From: Lachnospiraceae bacterium UBA3802
Lineage (GTDB): Bacteria > Bacillota > Clostridia > Lachnospirales > Lachnospiraceae
Direction of reading: 5' to 3'
NCBI GenBank assembly: GCA_002369155.1
Contig: DFEM01000143.1
Span: forward strand, 1-18,950
Length of the DNA: 18,950 nt
Positions 9,575 to 16,610 of the stretch are shown piece after piece. Numbering within the stretch: position 1 is the stretch's first letter; every line of letters starts with the position of its first letter. Position numbers and translations under genes: made by a program. The notes under the pieces are model-generated. The model was not told the DNA's origin, made no database searches, and worked only from the letters and a program-made list of their open reading frames with translations.

Positions 9575-9612
9575 TTCTCTATAAGATAAATTATGACCGC
9601 CTATTCTCTATA
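9575..9612. repeat. Direct repeat upstream of the flotillin promoter
   Basis: TTCTCTATA occurs at 9575-9583 and again at 9604-9612, 29 bases start to start. Both copies lie just upstream of the -35 box of the flotillin promoter. Spacing close to three helical turns would suit a dimeric activator, but short AT-rich repeats also arise by chance. Confidence 0.3.
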
Positions 9613-9621
9613 GTTTATACA

Positions 9622-9650
9622 TTGTAGATATGTTTTTTATTTGTTATAAT
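9622..9650 (+). promoter_or_regulatory. Sigma-A type promoter for the flotillin gene
   Basis: The -35 box TTGTAG (9622-9627) is separated by 17 bases from a perfect -10 TATAAT (9645-9650). The -10 is preceded by TG at 9642-9643, an extended -10. Transcription would start near 9657, giving a leader of about 40 bases with AAGGAGG at 9681-9687, 8 bases before the ATG. No strong terminator follows polC, so some read-through may add to this promoter. Confidence 0.7.
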
Positions 9651-9695
9651 TCAATAAACTAAAGCATTTGAAATTTATAAAAGGAGGAATTCAAA

Positions 9696-11189
9696 ATGCC
9701 AGCTGTTAGTTCACTTATTTGCATTATTGCAGTTGTTGTACTTGTTCTTGTGGCCTTACTTGCAGTAATCATTGCATCAGGCTACGTAAAAGCTCCCCCC
9801 GATACTGCATATATTATCTCGGGTTTCAAAAAAGAGCCCAAGGTATTAATCGGTAGAGCCGGAATCAAATTACCTTTCCTTGAAAGAAAAGATATGCTTC
9901 TTGTGAAGCAGATGTCTATCGACATCAAGACTAACGGTTACATTCCGACGCTCGACTTCATCGGTGTAGATATCGATGCTATCGCCAAAGTTCGAATCAT
10001 GACAGACGATAAGGGCATCAAACTCGCCATGAAGAACTTCCTTAACATGAACGAGAAACAGATTGCCGAAGCACTTACTGATTCCCTTCAGGGTAACATG
10101 CGTGAAATCATCGGTACAGTTTCACTTAAGGAACTTTGTAACGACCGTAAGAAATTCGGTGATGAAGTACAGACAAAAGCTCAGATCGATATGAATAACC
10201 TCGGTATTGAGATTATTTCATGTAACATTCAGAGAATCGAGGACAAGAACGACCTTATCAATGCCCTTGGTCAGGACAACATGTCTCAGATTCAAAAGAG
10301 TGCATCAATCGCAAGAGCTCAGGCAGAAAAGGACGTAGCAATCGAGCAGGCTAAAGCTAAACAGCTCGCTAACGAAGCGAACGTTAATGCCGAAACAGAC
10401 ATTGCCGAAAGAAATAACCAGTTGGCTATCAAGCAGGCTGAACTCAAGAGAGAAGCCGATATTAAGAAGGCTGAAGCTGATGCGGCTTACCGTATTCAGG
10501 AAGAGGAACAGCGTAAATCTATCGAAGTTGCTTCCGCAAACGCTGATATCGCTAAGCAGGAGAGAGAAATCGAACTCAAGCAGAAAGAAGCAAGCGTTAA
10601 GGAACAGGAACTTGCCGCTTCGATTAAGAAGAAAGCCGATGCCGACAAATACGAACAGCAGCAGATGGCTGACGTTGAACTTTACAGAAGACAGCAGGAA
10701 GCAGAAGCTATGCGTGCACAGGCTGATGCAGCCAAGTATGCGGCAGAGCAGGAAGCAGAAGCCATTAAAGTTAAAGGTCTTGCTGAAGCTGAAGCAATCA
10801 GAGCAAAAGCAATCGCTGAAGCTGAAGGTATTGAAAAGAAGGCTCTCGCTCAGGCTAAGATGAAGGAAGCTTCAATACTTGAAATGTACTTCAAGGTTCT
10901 TCCCGAAATCGCAGCAAACGTTGCAGCTCCTCTTTCAAGCGTAGACAGAATCACAATGTATGGCGAAGGCAATTCGGCTAAGATGGTATCAGATATTGTT
11001 AATTCCACAACTCAGATCTCTGAAGGACTTACTCAGGGTCTTGGAATCGATATCAAGACACTTCTTTCCGGAGCACTCGGCGGAGCAGCATATTCTGCAG
11101 CATCAAATCTTAAGAAGGAAAATGCCGATACAGAAGCAAAGGCTGATGTAAAGGAAGATAACTTCAAAGAAGTTGAAACAGAGCAGTAA
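9696..11189 (+). CDS. floT: Flotillin-family SPFH membrane scaffold protein
   Basis: Bacterial flotillins are membrane-anchored oligomeric scaffolds of functional membrane microdomains that affect membrane fluidity, protease activity and signalling complexes. Residues 6-28 form one N-terminal hydrophobic anchor. An SPFH/band-7 domain spans about 30-185 (GYVKAPPDTAYIISGF, then LPFLERKDMLLVKQMSIDI). A long Ala/Glu/Lys/Gln-rich coiled coil runs about 200-395, with EAEA-type repeats typical of flotillins. The C-terminus is Gly/Ala-rich (near 445-470) followed by a charged tail. Length (497) and layout match B. subtilis FloT (YuaG) rather than the shorter FloA. The ideal ribosome binding site, strong promoter and own terminator mark a well-expressed single gene. 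No NfeD-type partner is adjacent, although many flotillin genes are paired with one. The FloT assignment rests on architecture only. Confidence 0.9.
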   Translation: MPAVSSLICIIAVVVLVLVALLAVIIASGYVKAPPDTAYIISGFKKEPKVLIGRAGIKLPFLERKDMLLVKQMSIDIKTNGYIPTLDFIGVDIDAIAKVRIMTDDKGIKLAMKNFLNMNEKQIAEALTDSLQGNMREIIGTVSLKELCNDRKKFGDEVQTKAQIDMNNLGIEIISCNIQRIEDKNDLINALGQDNMSQIQKSASIARAQAEKDVAIEQAKAKQLANEANVNAETDIAERNNQLAIKQAELKREADIKKAEADAAYRIQEEEQRKSIEVASANADIAKQEREIELKQKEASVKEQELAASIKKKADADKYEQQQMADVELYRRQQEAEAMRAQADAAKYAAEQEAEAIKVKGLAEAEAIRAKAIAEAEGIEKKALAQAKMKEASILEMYFKVLPEIAANVAAPLSSVDRITMYGEGNSAKMVSDIVNSTTQISEGLTQGLGIDIKTLLSGALGGAAYSAASNLKKENADTEAKADVKEDNFKEVETEQ

Positions 11190-11206
11190 TTGTACAAATA
11201 AAATAA

Positions 11207-11234
11207 CGGGACCTCGAAAGAGGTCTCGTTTTTT
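11207..11234. terminator. Rho-independent terminator after flotillin
   Basis: CGGGACCTC (11207-11215) pairs with GAGGTCTCG (11220-11228), 9 pairs with one G-U wobble, closed by a GAAA tetraloop. A run of six T (11229-11234) follows on the plus strand. The A-rich stretch 11201-11206 gives a weaker T-rich tract on the minus strand, so it may also end the convergent AP2-like gene, whose stop is 16 bases away. Confidence 0.9.
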
Positions 11235-11243
11235 ATATCAGGT

Positions 11244-12026
11244 TCACTTATTATATTTGATTACCGAATCCGGAAGTTTTATGTCTGTATATATTGCAGC
11301 ATATTCTTTAGGACCAAGATTCGGGAAGTTTTGTACAAAGTTCTTATCAAATTTTTTCTTCAGTTCGTCCACGGCCTTGTTGTAAGCAATCGCAGCGGTT
11401 ATTTCATCTTCGAATTCCCCGACTTTTAAATATCCTTTTAAATGTATTTTTACTTCGAAGAAAGTCTTGTTATTTTTCGTTATCTTTCTAACACCGTGAA
11501 ATCTGTTTATTATTTCAATATTTGAATATCTGAAATCCAAAGGGTCGTTGTTTATGAATCTGTAATCTTTATCTTTTACGGCATAGGAACCGATAGAATA
11601 TTTTTCCAAAAGATTTATCTGGTTGCCGTATTCATTGCAGAATAAATGACCGCCTCTTTTTATGATTTTGTGCTTTGAATAATAGAAAAGATCGTCCCTG
11701 TCGAATTTTAATACGTTATCTTTATCAAGGTAATAGTAAAAGTAATTTGATTTAAGATAAATGGGATTTGCGATATATATTCCGTTATCCCTGTAATTGA
11801 TCAAAACGATGAATTTTGCAAACGGTATGATAAAAGAATCTTTATATGACTCGACGGTTATGTTAGGATTATCGAATATTTCAACGGCTTCTCTGTAGCA
11901 AGAAGCTGCATCTTTTTGCCTGTCAAAAGAACCCAAAGAAATATGCTTTGAGTTTCTTGTAATCGATACACGATAATACGTTGAATTGTCTTTTCTTTTT
12001 GCTTTAAAAATACCTTTTTTGTTCAT
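11244..12026 (-). CDS. AP2-like DNA-binding protein with degenerate HNH-like core
   Basis: This 260-residue protein appears to be AP2-HNH-AP2. The N-terminal AP2-like repeat (about 5-48) reads GIFKAKRKDN, YYRVSITRNSKHISLGSF, then AASCYREA. The C-terminal repeat (about 178-236) has FFEVKIHLKGYLKVGEF, then AAIAYNKAVDELKKKF and NFVQNFPN. Between them, FDRDDLFYYSKHKI (108-121) and INNDPLDFRYSNIEII (158-173) resemble the phage HNH consensus HINGxxLDNRxxNL, but the two catalytic histidine positions hold L140 and F157. Known family members with this layout are homing endonucleases or mobile-element proteins; here the nuclease is probably inactive and the protein may be a DNA-binding regulator or a relic. 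An in-frame TAA 9 bases upstream fixes the start; no Shine-Dalgarno is visible. It is AT-rich and Lys/Asn/Tyr-rich, stands alone between core genes, and may be acquired. Target and function are unknown. Confidence 0.75.
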   Translation of the reverse strand: MNKKGIFKAKRKDNSTYYRVSITRNSKHISLGSFDRQKDAASCYREAVEIFDNPNITVESYKDSFIIPFAKFIVLINYRDNGIYIANPIYLKSNYFYYYLDKDNVLKFDRDDLFYYSKHKIIKRGGHLFCNEYGNQINLLEKYSIGSYAVKDKDYRFINNDPLDFRYSNIEIINRFHGVRKITKNNKTFFEVKIHLKGYLKVGEFEDEITAAIAYNKAVDELKKKFDKNFVQNFPNLGPKEYAAIYTDIKLPDSVIKYNK

Positions 12027-12032
12027 ATAAGA

Positions 12033-12038
12033 ATTTTA
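12033..12038 (-). promoter_or_regulatory. Possible extended -10 of the AP2-like gene, close to its start codon
   Basis: Read on the minus strand, TGGTAAAAT ends 6 bases before the ATG at 12026. The TGn-TAAAAT form resembles an extended -10; 17 bases upstream there is only a T-run instead of a -35. If used, transcription would begin at or next to the ATG, giving a leaderless mRNA, which fits the lack of a Shine-Dalgarno. Confidence 0.35.
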
Positions 12039-12105
12039 CCAAAAAATACACTTTAAAAAAATCGGATTAAGAATAAAAAGTATGATATTTATTTAACAAA
12101 ACGAT

Positions 12106-12134
12106 TTGCCCTTGAGTATTCTTCGTGATATAAT
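12106..12134 (+). promoter_or_regulatory. Sigma-A type promoter for thrC
   Basis: TTGCCC (12106-12111) is followed after 17 bases by a perfect TATAAT (12129-12134), preceded by TG at 12126-12127 (extended -10). The start point would be near 12141. That places the ATG at 12138 upstream of or at the transcript start, so translation must begin downstream, at 12174. Confidence 0.75.
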
Positions 12135-12156
12135 ATAATGAATTATTGTGAAAAGC

Positions 12157-12161
12157 AGGAG
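12157..12161 (+). promoter_or_regulatory. Ribosome binding site that sets the thrC start
   Basis: AGGAG at 12157-12161 lies 12 bases before the ATG at 12174. The spacing is slightly long but this is the only good site. It supports starting at MDILYTSTRD and not at the ATG 36 bases upstream, which would put the site inside the coding region. Confidence 0.7.
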
Positions 12162-12173
12162 CATATAACATTT

Positions 12174-13664
12174 ATGGATATTTTATACACAAGCACAAGA
12201 GACAACAGTAAAAAGGTTACTGCTTCTTATGCAATTACAAAAGGTATAGCTGATGACGGAGGACTTTTCGTTCCCGATAAGTTTCCTTCTTTGGATATAA
12301 GCCTGGAAGAATTATCCAAGCTTGATTATAAGGGCGTTGCTTACGAAGTAATGAAGCTTTTCTTTACCGATTTTACAAAAGAAGAACTTCAATACTGCAT
12401 TGATAAAGCATATGATTCGAAATTTGATTCAAAAGAGATAGTTCCCATGTCTTATGTGGACGGCGCTTTCTATCTTGAACTTTTCCACGGATCGACAATA
12501 GCTTTCAAGGATATGGCTTTATCCATACTTCCATATCTTATGAAAGTATCAGCAAAGAAGAACAATATTAACGAAGACATTGTTATTCTTACGGCAACAA
12601 GCGGAGATACAGGTAAGGCAGCGCTTGCAGGATTTGCCGGAGTTGAAGGTGTTAAGATTATCGTCTTTTATCCCAAAGGAGGAGTTTCGGCCATTCAGGA
12701 AAAGCAGATGGTAACACAGGTCGGCGACAATGTTAAGGTTGTAGGCATAAAGGGTAATTTTGATGATGCCCAGACCGGTGTTAAGAATATTTTTGCAGAT
12801 AAAGCATTCAACGAAGAATTAAAGAAAGCAGGATATGTATTTTCATCTGCCAATTCGATTAACATCGGACGTCTTATTCCTCAGGTTGTTTATTATGCAT
12901 ATTCATATGCCAACCTTTTGGCAAACGGCAAGATTGAAGAAGGCGATTTGATTAATTTCGTTGTTCCCACAGGTAATTTCGGAAATATTCTTGCAGGATA
13001 TTTTGCAAAATGCATCGGTATTCCCGTTGGCAAACTTATCTGTGCATCCAATGAAAACAAGGTTTTATATGATTTCTTTGAATCATCGGTTTACGACAAA
13101 AACAGAGATTTTATATTAACGACTTCTCCTTCTATGGATATCCTTATTTCATCCAATTTCGAGAGACTCATTTACCTCTCATGCGGATGTGATTCCAAGA
13201 AGAATAATGAACTTATGAAAGATCTTAAGGAAAAAGGTTCTTATGAAGTTACAAGCGAGATGAAGAAGTTCATCGACGAGAGCTTTATCGGCGGATTTGC
13301 TTCCGAAGAGATGGTTTCAAAGAGAATTAAAAATGTTTATGACAAGACCGGTTATGTGCTCGATACGCATACCGCTGTTGCAAGTGCAGTTTACGAGCAG
13401 TATAAAGACAATACAAAAGATGATACCAAGACAGTTATAGTTTCAACTGCGTCACCTTATAAATTTACCAGAGCTGTCCTTTCATCCATTGACGGAATCG
13501 ATCATAAGGAAGATGATTTCGTATTGGTTGACAAGCTTTGCGAACTTTCGGGATTAAGTGTTCCAAAGGCCGTTAACGATATCAGAGATGCAAAGATTCT
13601 GCATGATACCGTTTGCGAAAAAGATGCTATGAAAGAAGAAGTTAAAGAATTCTTAAATCTTTAA
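12174..13664 (+). CDS. thrC: Threonine synthase
   Basis: ThrC is the PLP enzyme that converts O-phosphohomoserine to threonine, the last step of threonine synthesis. The 496-residue protein starts MDILYTSTRD, as family members do (an N-terminal YxSTRD motif); the longer reading from 12138 is rejected because of the promoter and ribosome binding site positions. The PLP lysine is K112 in HGSTIAFKDM. Other family motifs are TATSGDTGKAALAGF (substrate/phosphate binding), SANSINIGRLIPQVVYY and VPTGNFGNILAGYFAK (phosphate loop of PLP). Length and motifs match the bacterial/fungal long form of about 430-510 residues. It is transcribed from its own promoter and continues into the response regulator gene 12 bases downstream. 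No threonine attenuator or riboswitch is visible in the short leader. Confidence 0.96.
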   Translation: MDILYTSTRDNSKKVTASYAITKGIADDGGLFVPDKFPSLDISLEELSKLDYKGVAYEVMKLFFTDFTKEELQYCIDKAYDSKFDSKEIVPMSYVDGAFYLELFHGSTIAFKDMALSILPYLMKVSAKKNNINEDIVILTATSGDTGKAALAGFAGVEGVKIIVFYPKGGVSAIQEKQMVTQVGDNVKVVGIKGNFDDAQTGVKNIFADKAFNEELKKAGYVFSSANSINIGRLIPQVVYYAYSYANLLANGKIEEGDLINFVVPTGNFGNILAGYFAKCIGIPVGKLICASNENKVLYDFFESSVYDKNRDFILTTSPSMDILISSNFERLIYLSCGCDSKKNNELMKDLKEKGSYEVTSEMKKFIDESFIGGFASEEMVSKRIKNVYDKTGYVLDTHTAVASAVYEQYKDNTKDDTKTVIVSTASPYKFTRAVLSSIDGIDHKEDDFVLVDKLCELSGLSVPKAVNDIRDAKILHDTVCEKDAMKEEVKEFLNL

Positions 13665-13676
13665 TACGAGGTTGGT

Positions 13677-15020
13677 ATGGACCGTAAGAAACATATTCTT
13701 ATCGTCGATGACGTTACTACAAACTTAAAACTTGCAGCTGATGTGCTTAAAGACAATTATCAGCTTTCGATGGCAAAATCGGGAGCTCAGGCACTTGAGT
13801 TTTTAAAGAAAGCAAGACCGGATCTCATTTTGCTTGATGTAAGAATGCCGGGCATGGATGGATATGAAACTCTTGAGCATATCAAAGCGAACACCGAAAC
13901 ATCCAATATTCCCGTTGTATTTCTGACAGTCGACGATCAAAGAGAGAGCGAAATAAAAGGATTAAAAATGGGAGCGATGGATTTTATTTTAAAACCCTTC
14001 GAACCCGAAATAATGCTTTCGAGAATTGAGAAGATTTTACAGATAGAAGACTTAAGAAAGAATCTTTCCAATTCCGCAAAGAAAGATCCCCTAACGGGTC
14101 TTTGGAACAGAAAATTTATCGAAGATGACATCGAGAAATATTTTATTTCAAAGAACAAGGGCGTATTTATTCTTTGCGATATCGATAATTTCAAGTATGT
14201 AAACGATACCTACGGACATGTTTTCGGCGACAACGTTCTTTGTAATTTCTCTAAGATTTTAAAAGACAATGTCGGCCCAAGAGACATGGCTGCAAGAATA
14301 GGCGGAGATGAATTTGCCGTATTCTTAAAGGGTGAATATACAGACGATGAGATTAATGCTTATTGCGATATTATCTTAAAGACTGTTCATAATGATATGA
14401 GAGACGAATCCGAACTTTCATATAATCCGACGGTTTCCATCGGTATTTCCGTTTCTCCCGAAGACGGTTTAGATTTTATGACTCTTTACCACAGAGCAGA
14501 CAAAGCTTTGTATTACGTTAAACAAAACGGTAAAGACAATTATCATTATTACAAACAAAGAGAAGAGTATTTAAACAATACGATTGAAAACTTTAACAGC
14601 GAGACCGATCTTACAAGACTTGAAGGCTTCATGAAAGAAAAGAGTTACGAAAACGGAGCTTTAAGAGTTGAGTATGAAGGATTCAAGAATATCGTTCATT
14701 TCGTTCAAAGGACGATTGCAAGATCCAATCAGACAGTATGGATGATTCTTTTCACGCTTACTCATTCGGGACCGGAGAAATTATCCACCGAGCAGCTTGA
14801 GGAAGCCATGCAGCAGGTTGAGAGAGCAATCGTTGTATCTTTGAGAATGGGAGATGTTACCACTCAGTATTCTTCATTCCAGTATGTAACGCTTCTTATG
14901 AATGCCAATGAGGATGATTCAAGAACTATAGCTCAAAGAATTATTATGACCTGGCAGGAAGTATCGGAAGACAGACACATGACTTTGACATACGATTTAA
15001 AGAACATTGTACCCAAGTAA
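13677..15020 (+). CDS. Response regulator diguanylate cyclase (REC-GGDEF, with degenerate second GGDEF-like domain)
   Basis: This cytosolic protein should make cyclic di-GMP under phosphorelay control. The receiver domain (about 5-121) has all key residues: D11-D12, phosphoacceptor D54 in LLDVRMPG, T84 and K106 in LKPF. The first GGDEF domain (about 135-291) has DPLTGLWNR, CDIDNFKYVNDTYGH, an intact RIGGDEFAVF (GGDEF at 209-213) and ADKALYYVKQNGKDNYHYY, so it should be active. The inhibitory I-site RxxD is not present: the expected position reads GPRD (200-203). The C-terminal part (about 330-445) looks like a second GGDEF fold with SSFQY (399-403) where GGDEF should be, preceded by LRMGDVTTQY and followed by VTLLMNANEDDSRTIAQRI. 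It lacks membrane segments. Its gene follows thrC by 12 bases, so they are probably cotranscribed. No partner histidine kinase is in the window. Confidence 0.92.
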   Translation: MDRKKHILIVDDVTTNLKLAADVLKDNYQLSMAKSGAQALEFLKKARPDLILLDVRMPGMDGYETLEHIKANTETSNIPVVFLTVDDQRESEIKGLKMGAMDFILKPFEPEIMLSRIEKILQIEDLRKNLSNSAKKDPLTGLWNRKFIEDDIEKYFISKNKGVFILCDIDNFKYVNDTYGHVFGDNVLCNFSKILKDNVGPRDMAARIGGDEFAVFLKGEYTDDEINAYCDIILKTVHNDMRDESELSYNPTVSIGISVSPEDGLDFMTLYHRADKALYYVKQNGKDNYHYYKQREEYLNNTIENFNSETDLTRLEGFMKEKSYENGALRVEYEGFKNIVHFVQRTIARSNQTVWMILFTLTHSGPEKLSTEQLEEAMQQVERAIVVSLRMGDVTTQYSSFQYVTLLMNANEDDSRTIAQRIIMTWQEVSEDRHMTLTYDLKNIVPK

Positions 15021-15030
15021 AAAATGATAC

Positions 15031-15062
15031 AAAAAAGCAACAATTTTCATTGTTGCTTTTTT
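15031..15062. terminator. Bidirectional rho-independent terminator
   Basis: A perfect 14-bp stem joins 15031-15044 and 15049-15062 with a TTTC loop. The core is GCAACAAT/ATTGTTGC, flanked by six A and six T, so it works on either strand. It closes the thrC-cyclase unit (stop 10 bases before) and the convergent citrate synthase gene (stop 33 bases away on the minus strand). Confidence 0.95.
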
Positions 15063-15095
15063 GATGTTTCATATTTGAAAATTTAATATGATTTA

Positions 15096-16457
15096 TTAAC
15101 GCTTGTCCATCGGAACATAAATCTGATCTTCCATAATAGGCTTGTATGCAGGTCTTATAATCTTTCCGTTATTTGACAATTCTTCAAGCCTGTGTGCAGA
15201 CCAGCCTACGATTCTTGCTATTGCAAACATCGGTGTAAACAATTCCGAAGGAAGAGATAGCATGTTGTAAACAAAGCCTGAATAGAAATCGACATTGATA
15301 CATACACCTTTGTACATCTTTCTTTCCGATGCGATAATCTTGGGAGCAAGTTCCTCGACTTTGGAATATAAAGCGAATTCATCGCTTAATCCTTTTTCTT
15401 TGGAGAGCATTTCTACATAGTTTTTGAAGATGCAGGCTCTCGGATCGCTTGTTGAATAAATCGCATGACCTACACCGTAAATGAGTCCCTGATGATCGAA
15501 TGCCTCTTTATGCAGGAGCTTTCTTAAATAAGCGCTTACTTCATCATCATCCTTCCAGTCTTTAACTTCCTTTTTCATTTCTTCAAACATCTGTACAACT
15601 TTGATGTTTGCACCGCCGTGACGGGGTCCTTTGAGTGAACCGATTGCGGCAGCAATTGCCGAATAAGTATCTGTTAAAGTGGATGAAACAACATGCGTTG
15701 TGAAAGTCGAATTGTTACCGCCGCCGTGTTCCATATGAAGTACAAGCGCTATGTCCAAAAGCTTTGCTTCAAGGGGCGTGTACTTGCTGTCGGCTCTTAA
15801 AAGTGATAGTATGTTTTCAGCTGTCGAGAGCTCTTTATTGGGCCTGTGAATGAAGAGTGAATTGCCGTCATGATAATGGCTGTAAGCCTGGTATCCGTAG
15901 ATTGCAAATTCAGGGAAAAGAGCTATAAGCTGAAGACATTGTCTTAATACATTCGGAATGGAAGTATCGTCGGCTCTGTCATCGTAGGAATATAAAGTAA
16001 GAACACTTCTTGCAAGAGTATTCATCATATCCTTACTGGGAGCTTTCATGATGATATCGCGCACGAAATCCGTTGGAAGTGAACGATAATCGGCAATAAT
16101 ATTTTTAAATACTTCAAGGGATTCGGCTTTCGGAAGTTCACCGAATAAAAGAAGATAGGCTGTCTCTTCGAATCCGAAACGGTTTTCTTTGGTAAATCCG
16201 TCTACAAGATCTTTGACGTTATAGCCTCTGTAAAACAATTCTCCGGGTAAAGGAATCTGTTCTCCGTCAACTATTTTGTTGGCGCGAACGTCTGATATAT
16301 GAGTAAGACCGGTGAGGACACCGCGTCCGTTTAAATCTCTAAGGCCGCGCTTGACATCGTACTTTACGAACAATTCGTTGTCGATAATGTTTTTTTCATA
16401 ACATTTGTCCGCAAGATTGATAATATCGGGTGTGATTTCACTGTGTTTGCTTGACAT
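15096..16457 (-). CDS. gltA: Citrate synthase (Si type)
   Basis: Citrate synthase condenses acetyl-CoA and oxaloacetate to citrate, feeding 2-oxoglutarate and glutamate synthesis in anaerobes with an incomplete TCA cycle. The 453-residue protein has the catalytic triad of the family: H280 in GPRHGGAN, H331 in YGVGHAIY followed by the substrate arginine in DPRA (R340), and D390 in NVDFYSGFVY. HMEHGGGNNSTFTTH at 241-255 matches the conserved HExNASTFT region, and LFTPMFAIARIVGWSAH at 406-422 the C-terminal signature. The N-terminal region of about 45 residues precedes GVLTGLTHISDV. A methylcitrate synthase role cannot be excluded from sequence, but no prp genes are nearby. AAGGGGG (complement of 16464-16470) lies 6 bases before the ATG. 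The gene has its own promoter and a leader of about 70 bases. Confidence 0.95.
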   Translation of the reverse strand: MSSKHSEITPDIINLADKCYEKNIIDNELFVKYDVKRGLRDLNGRGVLTGLTHISDVRANKIVDGEQIPLPGELFYRGYNVKDLVDGFTKENRFGFEETAYLLLFGELPKAESLEVFKNIIADYRSLPTDFVRDIIMKAPSKDMMNTLARSVLTLYSYDDRADDTSIPNVLRQCLQLIALFPEFAIYGYQAYSHYHDGNSLFIHRPNKELSTAENILSLLRADSKYTPLEAKLLDIALVLHMEHGGGNNSTFTTHVVSSTLTDTYSAIAAAIGSLKGPRHGGANIKVVQMFEEMKKEVKDWKDDDEVSAYLRKLLHKEAFDHQGLIYGVGHAIYSTSDPRACIFKNYVEMLSKEKGLSDEFALYSKVEELAPKIIASERKMYKGVCINVDFYSGFVYNMLSLPSELFTPMFAIARIVGWSAHRLEELSNNGKIIRPAYKPIMEDQIYVPMDKR

Positions 16458-16481
16458 GTTTGGCCCCCTTTTCTATTTATT

Positions 16482-16497
16482 TGTCATGGAAATGACA
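16482..16497. promoter_or_regulatory. Palindrome in the citrate synthase leader, possible operator
   Basis: TGTCAT-GGAA-ATGACA is a perfect 6-bp dyad with a 4-base centre. It lies about 30 bases downstream of the predicted start point and 12 bases before the ribosome binding site of the minus-strand gene. It could bind a repressor acting as a roadblock or form a small hairpin. It does not match CcpA cre sites because the central CG is missing. Confidence 0.4.
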
Positions 16498-16526
16498 TTT
16501 AGCAGTATACATAACTTAAAAACACG

Positions 16527-16536
16527 GTATTAATAC
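16527..16536. promoter_or_regulatory. Palindrome overlapping the citrate synthase start point
   Basis: GTATTAATAC is a perfect 10-bp palindrome overlapping the end of the -10 box and the predicted start point of the gltA promoter. It is a plausible operator position, but the sequence is AT-rich and could be chance. Confidence 0.3.
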
Positions 16537-16563
16537 TATAACATATATAAAAATATATATCAA
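16535..16563 (-). promoter_or_regulatory. Sigma-A type promoter for citrate synthase
   Basis: On the minus strand, TTGATA (complement of 16558-16563) is followed after 17 bases by TATAGT (complement of 16535-16540), preceded by TGT, an extended -10. The start would be near 16528, leaving about 70 bases of leader. The same 153-base gap must contain the pepP promoter on the plus strand, which was not clearly identified. Confidence 0.65.
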
Positions 16564-16610
16564 AACATATCTTTATTGTTTACAAAAAGTTAACATAAGA
16601 GGATAAAACT

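Noticed and set aside
10387..10863. Long open frame (158 codons) in another frame inside the flotillin coiled coil
   Set aside because: It is a shadow of the Ala/Glu/Lys-rich repeat codons, gives a low-complexity Leu/Arg/Ser/Lys product and has no ribosome binding site of its own.
16575..16596. Possible Rex-type site before pepP (TTGTTTA and TTAACAT halves)
   Set aside because: The halves are 7 bases apart; Rex sites have a 4-base spacer, and neither half is a full match.
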